Part shown: positions 1 through 10,989 of the stretch, piece by piece
How the letters are laid out: each line of letters starts with the position of its first letter
How positions within the stretch are numbered: position 1 is the stretch's first letter
Assembly (NCBI RefSeq): GCF_040054535.1
Contig: NC_090781.1
Span: forward strand, 3,117,501-3,181,500
DNA length: 64,000 nucleotides
Reading direction: 5' to 3'
Origin: Antennarius striatus
Taxonomy: Eukaryota > Chordata > Actinopteri > Lophiiformes > Antennariidae
Notes under the pieces: model-generated
The model's database searches: none
Seen by the model: the letters and a program-made list of their open reading frames with translations, nothing else
What the model was told of the DNA's origin: nothing
Position numbers and translations under genes: made by a program

Positions 1-553
1 CACGCTGGGATGCAGCATTTGAAACACGAGTGGAAAATTTCTCATGTGGACTAATTTTTTCAAGCCACGGCACAAACAGAGCGAAAGGAGTATATTAATA
101 AATGAAAACAACAGTGACATAAAGGCCACCTTGGTGACCGGTGACGGGAGGTGGGTCAAGACTAGATTTACAGCAGAAGGAAGAACTTATGAACTACTGT
201 ACATTTATGCTTCAAACGTGGAAAGTGAACGTTCTGCTTTTTTGAAGGACTTGGAAATAAAACTGACATTATAATCGGACACTTCAATGTCAAACTATGT
301 GTGCTGGACAGAAATGAGACTGGAGAATTCAAAAACTATACCTCAAGGACAATTCTTCGGGACTATGTTGCAACAGGACTGGTGTGATTTGTGGAGAAAT
401 GAAAATCCACTCACGAGAACTTCCAAGACTCCAAACTGTTCAAGGTTCTCTGCGCAGGAGTAGAATCGATTTATGTTTCGTTAAATAGCAGGATATCCTT
501 TGTTTTCATACAGCGCGTTATTATAACTTTACTTTCCTAAGTGATCATGCTTT
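1..553 (+). mobile_element. LINE family A copy A1, endonuclease part (5' portion cut by window edge)
   Basis: This is the AP-endonuclease region of a Tx1/L1-like ORF2 on the plus strand. The window opens at a motif also found in full in copy A3 (reverse strand near 50,460): QETHWDAAFETRVEN. Residues coded at 44-274 continue with a THWD-to-NVESERSAF stretch, then the frame shifts and continues to about 485 (MRLDNSR-like, NENPLTRTSK, RRSRIDLCFVK). The frame breaks near 270 and again near 430, so it is a pseudogene. The SDH motif region at 530-545 is interrupted by the insertion that follows. Alignment with copies at 34,623-36,035 and 48,644-50,570 supports the assignment. Confidence 0.85.
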
Positions 554-1143
554 TGTCACGGGGTGTGAACAGGACCCAAGTGCAGCACAAAGAGACAAGA
601 CAGGAGTTAAGTTCAACAGTGTTTATTTTCAGGCCGGGCGGAGTGGGAGTCGAACCTGGGTCTCCCAGGCGGCAGGCAGGCAGGTAACTGATAGGCCAGC
701 GGAGCACACTGGAAACACAATGGGTCACTCCAGACAAAGGGAGCAGGCAGGAGACGAGGTCAAGGGCCGGAAGGCTAGTCAATTTACCGGGGCTGGAACA
801 GGAGGCAGAGTCGTTGCACAGGCGAGGGTCAGGTTTACCGGCACAGAGAGACGAGGCAGAATCCGTGGAAGAAGGGCGGGTAAATTGGCTGGGAGGCAGA
901 CAAGAGGCAGAGTCCAGGGACGAAACAGGTTGTGATCGGGCAGGCAATCCAGAGTAGACCACTGGAAAGTAGGACATGGGTCAAATACAGTCTGGCAGAG
1001 ACTGAGTGTGAGACGTGGGTTTAAATACCGGACTGATTGCAGATGGGCTGTAGGTGTGGGTGATCAGCGGGAGGTGTGGTCAGGCTGGGAGGTGGGACAG
1101 TGGAAACTGTGGAGCAGACTGCAGGAATGGAGTGATCATGACA
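554..1143. mobile_element. Non-autonomous DNA transposon-like insertion inside LINE A1
   Basis: Comparison with the uninterrupted LINE A copy near 49,900 shows about 590 bp of extra sequence here. It begins TGTCACGGGG and ends ATGACA, giving a 5-bp inverted terminal match (TGTCA/TGACA), and it is flanked by GCTTTT (549-554 and 1144-1149), a likely target duplication. The GTGATCATG string also occurs on both sides (541-549 and 1132-1140), so the exact edge is ambiguous. No transposase is encoded; the short open frames inside are low-complexity. It is most like a hAT-type MITE, but the superfamily is uncertain. Confidence 0.6.
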
Positions 1144-3166
1144 GCTTTTTTGTTAGTAAATCTGGGGGAATCGAAAAGAAGGGAAGGGAGGGGGTTTGTG
1201 GCATCTGAATGCTAAACTATTGGAAAATGAAAATTATGTAAAATGTATAGAGACAATGATAAAGACTGCGATCTCACAACCGATTTTTAAGACTGCTGTT
1301 GTAGAGGGATGGGAGGATTTAAAATTAAGAATGAAAAAGAAAAGTATTCAATTTGCCAAAGAACATCAAAAAGAAAAAAAAAATCTGAAATTGAAATATT
1401 AGACATGCAAGACAGCATTGATGAAGACCGGTTGGGGGCTCTATATGCAGAGTTGAAAAATATTGAAAAAAGAAAACGTGAAGGGACAATTCTGTGGAGA
1501 AGAGCACAATATGCAGTGGAGGGAGAAAAGAGTACAGGGTTTTTTTAAACCTTGAAAAACGTAAACAAGAACAGTGTTATATTGATAGGTTGGAAGATGG
1601 ACATGGGAAAATGACATCAAATTTGGGTGAAATTGTAGAAACAGTGTATAAGTTCTACCAAAATCTTTTTGAATCAAACGGTTCAGATGACGTCTTAACA
1701 CACGAAATTCTATCGAAAATGATAGCTAAACTATCTGACAGCGATAAAGCCGTTTGTGATCGGGAATTAGGCAAGGAAGAGGTGGAAGTGGCAATAAAAC
1801 AGTTGGTCTCAAATAAGAGTCAGGGCAGTGATGGGCTAACGGCTAATTTTTATAAAGTTTTTGCAAATGTGTTGAAGTCGACTTTATTGAGTGTGTCAAG
1901 AAATAGCTCGCAGAAAGTCGGTTTCAAAATCAATGACATTGGGAATTATTACTTTAATTTTTTAAAAAAGGGGGAGAGAACTGATTTGGCCAACTATAGA
2001 CCAATCACACTTTTGAACACGGATTATAAAATATTGATGAAAGTTTTTGTAAATCGAATGAAACAGATTACACATACAATAATAGCACCAACACGAGTAT
2101 ATAGTGTGCAAGGTAGAGAAGCATCAGATATAATAAGTACGGTAAGGGACACAGTAGAATATTTGAAAATAACAAAACAGAAAGGTATTCTAGTATCTCT
2201 AGACTTTAACAAAGCTTTTAACAGAGTGGAACACAAATTTATGTTTAGGGTTTTGGAAAGGTTGGGTTTTGGAGAACGAATGATGAAATGGTTAAAATTA
2301 TTGTACAGCACAGCAACGGGTAAAGTAAAAGTGAATGGGATAATTACTGACGAGTTTCAGCTGCATAGGTCTGTCAGGCAAGGGTGTCCGATGCGTCAAT
2401 TTTGTATTCAATTGTGGTAGAATCTTTGAGTGTGTTATTAAAAACGGATAAACATGTAAAAGGGATTGAGTTACCTGGGGGGGGGGGGGTGTTTAATTCA
2501 GCAATTTGCAGATGATACAACTTTGTTGGTGAGAGATATGGAGAGTGTACATAGAGCAATTGATATAATTGGAATGTATGGCAAAGCATCAGGCTCCCGC
2601 ATAAATCTGCAAAAATCTGAAATGTTGTTCATTAATATGGACAGTCCTCCTCAAAATGATCTACCATTGAAAATCCAACCAAAACATGTGAAAATTTTGG
2701 GAACATTTATAGATGTAGACAGTTTGGCTGCAAAGTATTCCACAAACACGGAAATCATTAATCATGTCTAATACCGCACCAGATAGGAGAAGCAGTTTTC
2801 CTGATTTGACATATGTTCACAGAGGGGAATTGAAGAATTTTTGTGTGATGTTGTGTGAACAAATTCATGACTTTTTTCTGATGAGGGTATGGCAGAAGCC
2901 GGCCTCCTTGCCCTACTGGAGCAGGTTTTTTCCAAACCTTATGAAAATAAGATCTGGGAGAAATGGAAAATCAAAGGTAATAGCATTGAAGCAGAGGATC
3001 ATGATTTCAAACTACGACACAACAAAATTTTTACTAATGTAATCCTGCATCAATTGGACAGGGAGGTTGGCAGAGAGTGTGATGTGTGTATTTTGTAATC
3101 AAAAATATATATTGTTTTTAAACAAATATATTTACATAATAAAAGACAAAAAAACCCGAAAAAAAC
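1144..3166 (+). mobile_element. LINE family A copy A1, RT to 3' tail
   Basis: The LINE resumes exactly where the 554-1143 insertion stops. It runs through the linker (GGLWHLN-like), the reverse transcriptase and a C-terminal zinc-knuckle remnant (REC-DVCIL). About 700 bp is missing near 2,738, where RT thumb sequence (VKILGTFIDVDS) jumps to the C-terminal segment (LDRRSSFPDLTYVHR-like); copy A2 at 30,042-31,065 shows the missing part. The 3' UTR ends in an A-rich tail directly abutting 5S rRNA sequence. That is the usual 3' end of the family in this window. Confidence 0.88.
1494..2771 (+). pseudogene. LINE A1 ORF2 reverse transcriptase, broken
   Basis: RT core motifs are visible in order: LANYRPITLLNTDYKIL, SLDFNKAFNRVEH and SVRQGCPM in one frame up to 2420, then QQFADDTTLLVRD, the catalytic FADD box, in another frame from about 2466. 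A G-run at 2477-2487 lies at the frameshift between them and is the probable cause. The RT would copy LINE RNA at a nicked target by target-primed reverse transcription. Frameshifts and the internal deletion make it non-functional. The assignment to the Tx1/L1 group rests on the APE endonuclease plus two-CCHC ORF1 layout seen in other copies. Confidence 0.85.
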
Positions 3167-3168
3167 AT

Positions 3169-3260
3169 GCCCGATCTCGTTCGATCTCGGAAGCTAAGCA
3201 GAGTCGGGCCTGGTTAATACTTGGATGGGAGACCGCCTGGGAATACCAGGTGCCGTAAAC
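3169..3260 (+). rRNA. 5S rRNA 3' fragment (about nt 28-119), LINE-interrupted
   Basis: The sequence GCCCGATCTCGT followed by GATCTCGGAAGCTAAGCAG, the CTTGGATGGGAGACCGCC box-C region and the CAGGTGCCGTAAAC end is vertebrate 5S rRNA lacking its first ~27 nt. The internal control region (box A, intermediate element, box C) is present. A T-run (TTTT, 3262-3265) follows as a Pol III terminator. It is the only 5S fragment on the plus strand in this window. The missing 5' part would lie upstream of the window start, on the other side of LINE A1. Confidence 0.93.
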
Positions 3261-3261
3261 G

Positions 3262-3520
3262 TTTTGTCTTTTCCCCGTGGCAGAGGGCGTTTGGAAGGAA
3301 ATGCAGATGAATCAACTTGTTTTTTATGCCCTAAATTCATTTTGAATAAAAGTGTCATTCAATGAATGATTGAATGATTAAATTGAATTCATCCAACACT
3401 AAAAAAATAGTTTGTTGTATATTTGAAGCATGACTACCAGTGACTCTTGATATGATATACTGTATGTTATCTATCTACCTATCTTACCAACATATCTACC
3501 TACCTAGCTACTTTTATAGT
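3262..3520 (+). repeat. 5S spacer, truncated at an inversion junction
   Basis: This is the non-transcribed spacer that follows 5S genes throughout the window, here in plus orientation: GCAGAGGGCGTTTGGAAGG, then the ATTCAAT-rich block, then the TACCTACC block. It ends before the TATA-like box and next 5S start that should follow. At about 3,515-3,535 it runs directly into the 3'-truncated end of a minus-strand LINE B. The CTCF-like core seen in other spacers is degraded here (GGCAGAGGGCG). Confidence 0.8.
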
Positions 3521-4830
3521 AGCTTCCTTTTGTGTTTTTGAAATATTGTTGTATTTTGGTGCAGTCATAAAACTCATGCATATATGTCTCCACTTCTGTT
3601 TCACACACATCGCACTCTTTTCTCACATTCACATCAAACTTGCTGATTACCAGGTTATTGAAAATTCTATTGTGTCTGAGCATGTAGTCAAAATGTTCGC
3701 ATTCATTCGTGTTCCACTTCACTCTCAGGTTTTTCCACACATCCTTTACATTCATTCCATTCATCACTCGTTCCCAAACTTTCTCTGCAGCCGGCCTCCT
3801 CACTTCATTCATCCTCAAACATCTATAAAACACTCTCGTCTTCACACTCTTCACATTCACTTTCCTTTCACCCTCTCCCTCGTACAACTCAATCTCTCCT
3901 TCATCCTCTTGTGCATTCTCTCTCTCTATCATCCTCATCCATTCTCCAGGCATCCCTCCCTTTATCTTTCCTAATAACCCTTGTGCAGTCCCTATTCCTA
4001 TCTCATCCCAGTTCTCTCTGACCTCGTCTACTATCACCTGTGCCCTCATGAACCCTGGAATCACTTGATAAACTAAATCCTTCACCTTCCTAATCCCTGC
4101 TCTCCACACCACCCTGTTATATAAAGTTTTCCCTTCGTGCGTGATTTTTGGGTTTAAAAACACGGGCTGCTCCCACACTTGCTTCACATTCTTACACTCA
4201 TAATACACTCCTTTCACAAACTCTCCCCACGCTTCCAACACTTCCTTATAAAACTCAGACACACCATTCAACATCCCTTTCATCAACACCATGTACACTC
4301 CACTCTCTCCACACCCCCCGCTCCGGTTTAAGGCTTCTCTCAAAAATACTTTCCATATTTGATCATCTTTGTTTTTAAAAAATCTAACCATTGTTTTTAT
4401 TCTTAGTGATTTTTTTCTTATCTATATTTTAACCCTCCGTCTTCATATTCATTTTCTAATACCTCCCTCGCTATTCTAACTCCCTTTCCCTCCCATATAA
4501 ACTCGCCTATCAACTTATCTCTTTCCCTACTCTGGCATTTCTAAACTATTCATAATATGCACTAACCTACTCATCACTAACTGATTAACAACTAAAACTT
4601 TCCCTCTAATCTTTAATCCCCTATTCTTCCAAAACCTAAGTGTTTTCCCTATACTATTAACTATCCCTTCATACTGTCTGTCCCTGCCTTCTTTATCTTC
4701 TATCCCTACATTTATCCCTAATATCTTGATATAATCTTCTTTCTCTCTCAGCCCTGTCTCTCCTCTTTCTAACCTTTCTTTCCCTACGTACATAATCTCT
4801 GACTTTTCTATGTTTAATTTTGCCCCTGAC

Positions 4831-4930
4831 GCCCTACCGTACAGCCCTACCGTACAGCCCTACCGTACAGCCCTACCGTACAGCCCTACCGTACAGCCCT
4901 ACCGTACAGCCCTACCGTACAGCCCTACCG
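4831..4930. repeat. 13-bp minisatellite inside LINE B1 ORF2
   Basis: The unit GCCCTACCGTACA starts at 4831 and recurs every 13 bp, with starts at 4844, 4857, 4870, 4883, 4896, 4909 and 4922: seven full copies and a partial eighth. Copy B3 has only two (near 54,347). The six extra units add 78 bp, a multiple of three, but because 13 is not, the frame rotates inside the array and meets a TAG. Confidence 0.95.
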
Positions 4931-6722
4931 TCCCTATCACTTCCCCTACACTAGCTCTATCTCTAACTGTAACTGTTGTGTCATCTGCATATTGATATAA
5001 TAAACTAACTTTCCCTCCTGGTGTGTCTATCCCTGTAATCCTATCGTTGTGTTCTATAAGTTCTGCCAGCGGCTCTGCTGACAGTGAGTACAGCAGAGCC
5101 GACATCGGACACCCTTGCCTGACTGATCTTTCTATTCTAAATGTGTTGGTGACAATCCCATTAACCTTCACACAACTAACTGCCCTACTATACATTGTCC
5201 TGACCCAACCTTTTAACCTATGCCCAAATCCTACTCTTTCTAACACCGTGTACAGGTAAAGGTGATCTACTCTATCAAAGGCCTTGTTGAGATCTAAACT
5301 AATAACTATCCCTCCTCTGTCTGTCTTCATGTGCTCAATTGTGTCCATAATGCTGTTGATTGTGTCTGATATGTCCCTACCCGGTATGCTATAGGCCTGT
5401 GTCTCCCCAACTACCATCCCTATCACTTTTTTAATCCTAGCTGCTAACACCCGTGCCAGTATTTTATAATCATTGTTCAACATGGTGAGTGGTCTGTAAT
5501 TTTCTAATCTATCCCTACTTCCTTTTTTGTGTATGATGCTAACTAGCCCTACACCTATGTTCCCTACCATCTCTCCCTTCTCCTCTATCCATCTAAACAC
5601 TTTCCCTAACACTGGCACTAACTCTTCCCTAAATTCTATATAAAATTCACCTACAATGCCATCTATCCCTGGACTCGTATTTCTCCCTAATCCTGCTATC
5701 GCTGCCTCTATCTCTCCTGTCCCTATCTCTCTATCACACCATTCCCTATCCTCTACACTCAACTCTCTCCCTATCTGTCCTATCGCCTGCCTCATGCTAT
5801 CCTGATCTATCTCTCCCTTGCTAAATAGTTCCCTATAATATTGTTCTACCCTAACCGCTATCCCTACATAGTCCTTAATTATCTCTCCCTGCTCTCCCTC
5901 TATCTGCTCTATATAATTCTTCTTCTGCCTAATCTTTTCTAGCCCTAAAAAGTATTTATTACATTTTTCACCCTCAACTACGTCCCTAGCTCTACTCCTG
6001 ACTACTAATCCCCTACATCGTTCCTGCTCTATCCCTTCCAACTCTTCCTTTATCTGAACATATCTCCCTGTCTCTTTCTTTCCCTCTCTGTCTATCTTCC
6101 CTGCCTCTCTATCTAAATCCCTCCTAAGTCTACTCTCCCTTTCTCTTTCTTTCCTATTTTTATGTTTACTATATTTTATTGTTATTTTCTTGATTTCCTC
6201 TTTGAATCCCTCCCACCATCGTCCCGTATCCTCCTCATACATCCTGTCATTCATCCTCATTCTCAAACATTCTCTCACTCTCTCCTTGTATCTTTCATCC
6301 TTGAGCAGCCCTCCATTCATGCACCAGACCCCTCCACCTCTCCTCTCTTCTGTCGTCCCTAAACTAAATTCTAACACCACGTGATCGCTAAGTGCTGTGA
6401 CTCTGTGCTCTATTCTGCCTACCTTGTCCAACGTGTCTCTAGTGCTCAGTATTAAATCTATCCTGCTCTGTTTTAATACCCCCCTAACTACCTGCCGTCT
6501 AGTGTATACCCTCCCCTCTGGATTCCTTTCTCTCCACACATCAACCATTCCTCTCTCTCTCATCACTTCTCTCAACCTTCTTCTCGACGAGTCATTCTTG
6601 AACGTACCACTCATAGACACATCCAACCTTCTACACCACACATTCATATCACCCACTACCACACACTCACCATCACACTCTCTCCCCAATCTCTCAAAAA
6701 ACTCTCTTCTCTCTCTCCTCAT
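4899..6722 (-). pseudogene. LINE B1 ORF2: endonuclease C-terminal half plus reverse transcriptase
   Basis: This 607-codon open frame covers endonuclease motifs (VVGDMNVW, ALSDHVVLEF), the linker (EGEKCNKYFLGLEK) and the RT: SPGIDGIVGEFY, KGSRDRLENYRPLTMLNND, SLDLNKAFDRVDH, SVRQGCPMSALLY and the catalytic YQYADDTT. It ends after GLYGRAVR, where a 13-bp tandem repeat brings a TAG into frame. Downstream frames at 4,527-4,793 (EDYIKILGINVG) and 3,504-4,391 (WEQPVFLNPKI to CDVCETEVETYMHEFYDC) continue the C-terminal part including a CCHC knuckle. The whole ORF2 is therefore a pseudogene with at least three breaks. Confidence 0.9.
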
Positions 6723-6725
6723 TCG

Positions 6726-6751
6726 GTGTTCAGAGTGGTATGGCCGTAAGC
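6726..6751 (-). rRNA. 5S rRNA 5' fragment (nt 1-26)
   Basis: Read on the minus strand this is GCTTACGGCCATACCACTCT then GAACAC, the start of a 5S gene. It stops at the LINE B1 junction. On its upstream side lies a proper 5S spacer with a TATA-like box. Confidence 0.9.
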
Positions 6752-6802
6752 AACAGTGCTGGTAAAAAAAAACCTATATAAAGGTGGCTGGTTAGGTTGG
6801 TA

Positions 6803-6859
<57 letters not shown>

Positions 6860-6980
6860 GCATTATATGATAGATAGCATTATATCAAGACTCATGGGTA
6901 GTCATGCTTCATTTATACAACAAGCTATTTATTTTAGTGTGGGATGAATTCAATTTAATCATTCAATCAATTCACTGAAT
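6752..6980 (-). repeat. 5S upstream spacer with TATA-like box
   Basis: On the minus strand this precedes the 5S start at 6,751. The TTTATATAGG motif (plus 6,774-6,783) lies about 24-31 bp upstream of the 5S first base, as in five other spacers here. Upstream elements near -30 are known to support 5S transcription in animals. The rest is the ATTCAATTTAATC block. An (AGAC)n array is embedded. The spacer breaks off at about 6,980 into unrelated sequence. Confidence 0.8.
6803..6860. repeat. (AGAC)n microsatellite, about 14.5 units
   Basis: Uninterrupted tetranucleotide repeat inside the 5S spacer. Sister spacers have TAAGATGGATAGA at this position, so the array grew locally. Confidence 0.97.
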
Positions 6981-7782
6981 GTGTTGGAGCCATTTTAAGG
7001 GTCGCCTGAGTGGCGCTGTGGGGAAAACTTAGGAGGGGATTTAAGGTGCCCACTAATGGGCCCCAGGTGTGGCGCTCAGAAGGCAGATTAGTTTATGACC
7101 GCAGGCTGGCGGTGGTTGGTTGTGAGTTTGTTTGACCATTATGTTCATTATTTGTTAAGTGTTAAACGGATTGATATATCCAGCTTTACGTTTCGCTACA
7201 TGAAGTTTTATTTGCTTCAAACTCATTGGAACGAGTTGGTGAAGACGAGCCTGAGGTGCGTCACCATAGAAGACAAAAAATACCCTCTGCATCCAAACGC
7301 GTGGCAGCAGAGACCGCAGCTGGTGGACCGCGGGTGCAGCGGGCAGTGACGGACAGCGGAGGTCGGAACCGGGCCGGGGCAGAGGACGTGAACCGCGCGT
7401 TGGAGGGCGTGGAGGCTGACGGGTGCTGGTCGAGGTGCGAGCGGAGATCGGACGCTCCAGCCAGAGGACGCGGCGCAGCAGTGAAGTTTCCCTGGATCAA
7501 GCTCAAGTGAAGAGGTAAACTGTATCATCACCATAAACAATAAATGACCATTTCAACTAAAAGTGTGCGCACACGCAAAAAAAGCCCCTGATCGGAATTG
7601 AGAAGCTTTGGTGCTTCAAAATAAGACGATCACAGAAGCACAGAAAGAGACGATTTATGTTAAGAGACTAGGACGTTTAATTGCGCTGGATTTTGGCAAA
7701 TGGGTGTTTGTGTATTATTTAAAAAAATGCAAAAATGGATGAAAAACAAGGTGATGAGGTTGGTTTGTGTGAAACAGCCACA
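6981..7782. other. Unassigned sequence, possibly a TE end or 5' exon
   Basis: The 5S spacer stops and a new sequence begins TGTTGGAGCC. The segment 7,220-7,510 is GC- and CpG-rich and is open for 94 codons on plus (Arg/Ala/Glu-rich, no recognised domain). An AATAAA lies at 7,538. The TG start, the CpG-rich body and the AATAAA would fit a solo LTR or a 5' exon, but I see no primer-binding site or matching second copy, so I do not name it. Confidence 0.35.
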
Positions 7783-8240
7783 CAGTGCCGGCTGAAGCCT
7801 CCAGGGGGCCCTGGGCAGGCCCTCTATCCAGTGGCCCTTGGAGTGGCGTTCGGTTCAGGGGAAAAATTTTGGACGTTTTAAGGCAGAAACCATAGAATTA
7901 CAAGAATATTGGGGGTGGTGGTGGCTTGTAGCGGTGTGGTGAAGCTGTTTTCTGTTTGCATGCAGTGATGCATGCTGTGGTGCAGTACGATGAGTAGGAT
8001 TCTTACTAATAGTACTGCATCACTGCATGTAAACCAAGACTCTTGACAGTGCATCAGTCCTCTATCCTTTAAAACCATTTGCTCAATAAGTACATGTAGA
8101 CCAGAATGAGGTATAAACAAACATTTACTGTATATAATATTCAAAATACTATAGTTGTGCAAATAGTGTAGCTTAGCAGTAACGGTAGAGAAAACAAACA
8201 AATTAATATAAAATAAATAACAAATAATAAAACAACCGTG

Positions 8241-8605
8241 CAATTACTGTATTGCTATGGATTGTACACATAAGCCTCCCAGCAAAATAGAAAAATGAAA
8301 CACTCTTGTCCAACTACTGTAGTGCAATCCACTAGTTGAAACTTAATGCTGTAGTAGACTATAGCAGCATCAGGAGCTCCCATCACTGAGCTCAGTAAAA
8401 CAAGCAAAAAGCAAGCAGCAAAAAATATAATACAACTGTGCAATTACTGTATTGCTATACATTGTAAACATAAGCCTATAGGCTGACAATAAAACAAAAA
8501 ATAAAATGCCGTTATGCAACTCACTGTAGTGTTATCCACTATACAGTTCAAACTTAAAGCTGTAGTGAACTAGAGCAGCTTCAGGACCTCACATCTCTGA
8601 CGTGA
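8241..8605. repeat. 200-bp tandem duplication in the hAT relic
   Basis: The string CAATTACTGTATTGCTAT starts at 8,241 and again at 8,441, and the following ~160 bp align (AACATAAGCCT, ACTGTAGTG, AGCTGTAGT-GAACTA). There are two units with a 200-bp period, moderately diverged. Confidence 0.8.
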
Positions 8606-8819
8606 CACATTTCTAATATGGAGCTCACATCGCTGACATCACATATCTCCCCATAAAGGGACAAGGACTGACGGGGGGGGAAAAGGGTTCTGCACACAAC
8701 CAAGAAGCTCTGGTTCTCATGGACATTAGTCTATATGCATCAGGAGTCTGGAGTCCCTGTAAGAAATTGTGAAAGTATGTCACAATTAAGCACTCCAATT
8801 TACACAAATGCACTTATGC

Positions 8820-10642
8820 AATATAAACTGTTGAATGTTGAAAAATCATGCTTGGGTCAAAAACTTGCCTCAATGTCACTTTTCTGGCCTTTCTAGAGGT
8901 GAAATCGATGACAGCATCATAAGACAACGTCTTTCCCACCTCATGATTTATGATGATCACAGCCAGTCCACTCAACCTTTGGTAGACATGGTAGACCTCA
9001 GTTAGGTCTTGATGAACTTCAATTTGGAAAAGCTCCGCTGATGCCACAGTGACGGGCAGGGTGGCTGCAATCCTTGGGGCTACCCACAGGTAGGGATAGG
9101 CTTCGTCCCATCTTTTCTCACCGAGAAAAGTAAGTAGCTTAAAGGAAGTCATGTTCTCAGGCAGCAGACCATGAGCGATGACATCCTGAATATTGTCTGC
9201 CAGTCCTCTGCCACAGATGTCAGCGTGATCCCTGAAGGTCAGAGTTCTTTCAATCTCTATGCAGTGGGCCACTAGTGTTTCACTGGACATCTGAGAGGCA
9301 GCACCAAAGTTCAGCATATCCATATTTGTCTTTCACCAGGTTCATTGTTTCAAATCTCTCATCCATTGATCTCACAGCAGCATCAACCACAATGTTGAAG
9401 AACTTGATTTCAAGGATCTTCACCAGCTATTGGTTCATCAGGAGCCTCGTAGCTGGAATGTTTCTTGGTGCTTCGGAGTCTCTTCTCTTTCAGAACAGGC
9501 TCCACATTCATTTGATCACAAAGACTTTTGGCTGTTGTTTGTGCAGAAATGAATCCAGTTTTCAGGTTTTCAGTGAGGGAAGCCTTTGCTTTTGAAATTG
9601 AAGACACTGCTACATCCAGCTGCATTGAGGCTTCTTGTAGCTGCTCGTTCACCTTGTTTGTAATTGAGAGTATGTCATACCATAAGACACAGCAAATCAA
9701 GAAGCGGTAGGACCCAATTTCCTCTGCAAGTGCTTGTGCATCCACCTTGGCCCCAGAATCAGTGATGGTTTGTCTGGCTTCCAGTAATGCCCCCGGACCT
9801 CAGACGCCTGAAACCTGACAGCCTTCACACTTTTGATCCTACTTTCCCACCTTGTGTCACTCCAGGATTTAACTGTTAGATTCACATGTTTCTTCAAAAC
9901 AACTCCGTCTTTGTGTGGCAGCTGAAAAGAAGTTGTAGAGCTTTTGCAGGTTCCCAAAAAGCCATCTGCATCTGTTGAGGCTTTGGCACAATCTGCAATG
10001 ACAAGGTTTAGTGTATGAGCTCCACATGGGACAAATACGGCTCTGGGATTGATTTGGAGCAGTCTGGCTTGTACTCCGTGGTGCTTGCCCTTCATGTTTG
10101 CTCCATTGTCGTATGACTGCCCTCTGCAATCTCCAAAGGGAATGTTCATCTCACCAAGTCTCTGTAAGATGACATTAGAGGGATACAAGCCTGTTGTTTC
10201 CTCTACATTCACAAAGCTGAGGAAGTGGTCCTTAATCTCTGGCTGTCCCTCTAAAGCCACACTCCTCAGAATAATGGACATCTGCTGATTGATGTCAGGT
10301 GTGCAGTCTAAGATTATGGAGAAGTACTTTGACTTTATTTGATTCACCACTGAATCTAGAATGTTCTCACTCACAATTTGTATGAACTCATTTAGTGTTC
10401 CCTTCCTAAGGTAATGGGTGTGTGTGTCTCCATCTTTAACTCTGCTCACATGGTTTTCCATGACGGGGTCGAATTTTGCCAGAAGTTCAACCTCCTACAA
10501 AAAAATTACCATTGTCTGGTTGGTCGTTTGTCAGAGGAATCCCTGAATGCGAGATTTCTTTCAGCCATAGACTGGGTGATAGCTATGTAATCATGCAAGG
10601 ACATTTCGCCATCACTTTCTTTCAGCCTCCAAGAGACTCGTC
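8820..10642 (-). pseudogene. hAT transposase, frameshifted
   Basis: The reading order on minus is as follows. N-terminal residues at 10,642-10,510 (RLKESDGEMSLHDYIAIT). Then 10,461-9,697 with the DUF4371-type core (SIILDCTPDINQQMSI, CRGQSYDNGANMKG, VPCGAHTLNLV, SDTRWESR). Then 9,745-9,410. Then 9,323-8,814 with the C-terminal dimerisation region (LPVTVASAE, RLSGLAVIIINHEVG). In intact relatives SAE is followed by RSFS; here the frame is disturbed. Such proteins (zinc-finger MYM-type 1-like) are hAT transposases or their domesticated kin. At least three frame breaks and the missing N-terminus rule out function. Confidence 0.82.
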
Positions 10643-10989
10643 TTAACTCATTGACTTCCTTCCCAGTGCCAGAGATTTTGAGCATTTTCACTGAATTTTG
10701 AAGGCCCACCAAATATTTATTTTTTAGGCTGCATAAACATTCCACATATCACCCGAAACTTTAGATTCTCTTCTTTCATCAGAAAAAAGTTTGTTTCTAG
10801 CGTCTTTGTGTGTTTAGTTATTGCCTGTAGAACACAGGGTGGTTTCAGCAAAAACGGCTGATTTTGACCAGAAAATGGAGATAATGACTTTTTACTGCAG
10901 AGAAGCAAATTCAAGCAAAACTTCAACGTCAAACTTCTGAAAATACTTTTCCTTATTGAAACAATGAAAAAATTAGAAAAAATAAATGT

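Larger units (their letters stand above)
3521..6725 (-). mobile_element. LINE family B copy B1, truncated at both ends
   Basis: A second LINE family, with a strongly purine-rich sense strand (Arg/Glu/Gly-rich protein). The copy starts inside the endonuclease (PNEERERREFF region, near 6,722), so it is 5'-truncated, and it loses its last ~900 bp at 3,521. Its 5' junction is joined to 5S nucleotides 1-26 at 6,726-6,751, so the insertion lies at the same 5S site used by the other copies. Copies B2 (25,546-28,711) and B3 (52,506-54,890) supply the missing parts for comparison. Confidence 0.9.
7783..10642 (-). mobile_element. hAT-superfamily transposon relic (ZMYM1/DUF4371-type)
   Basis: The left edge begins CAGTGCCGGCTGAAGCC, a typical hAT terminal motif (CAGTG). 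Transposase coding sequence on the minus strand fills 8,820-10,642. The opposite end is absent because piggyBac PB1 entered at a TTAA (10,643-10,646) and hAT sequence does not resume beyond it. An internal 200-bp tandem duplication lies between the left end and the gene. Confidence 0.75.

Noticed and set aside
4831..4930. Evenly spaced short repeats as a CRISPR array
   Set aside because: Direct 13-bp tandem repeats with no spacers, in a vertebrate LINE coding region.
7226..7510. 94-codon CpG-rich open frame as a host protein
   Set aside because: Arg/Ala-rich, overlapping open frames on both strands, no recognised domain; kept only as unassigned sequence.
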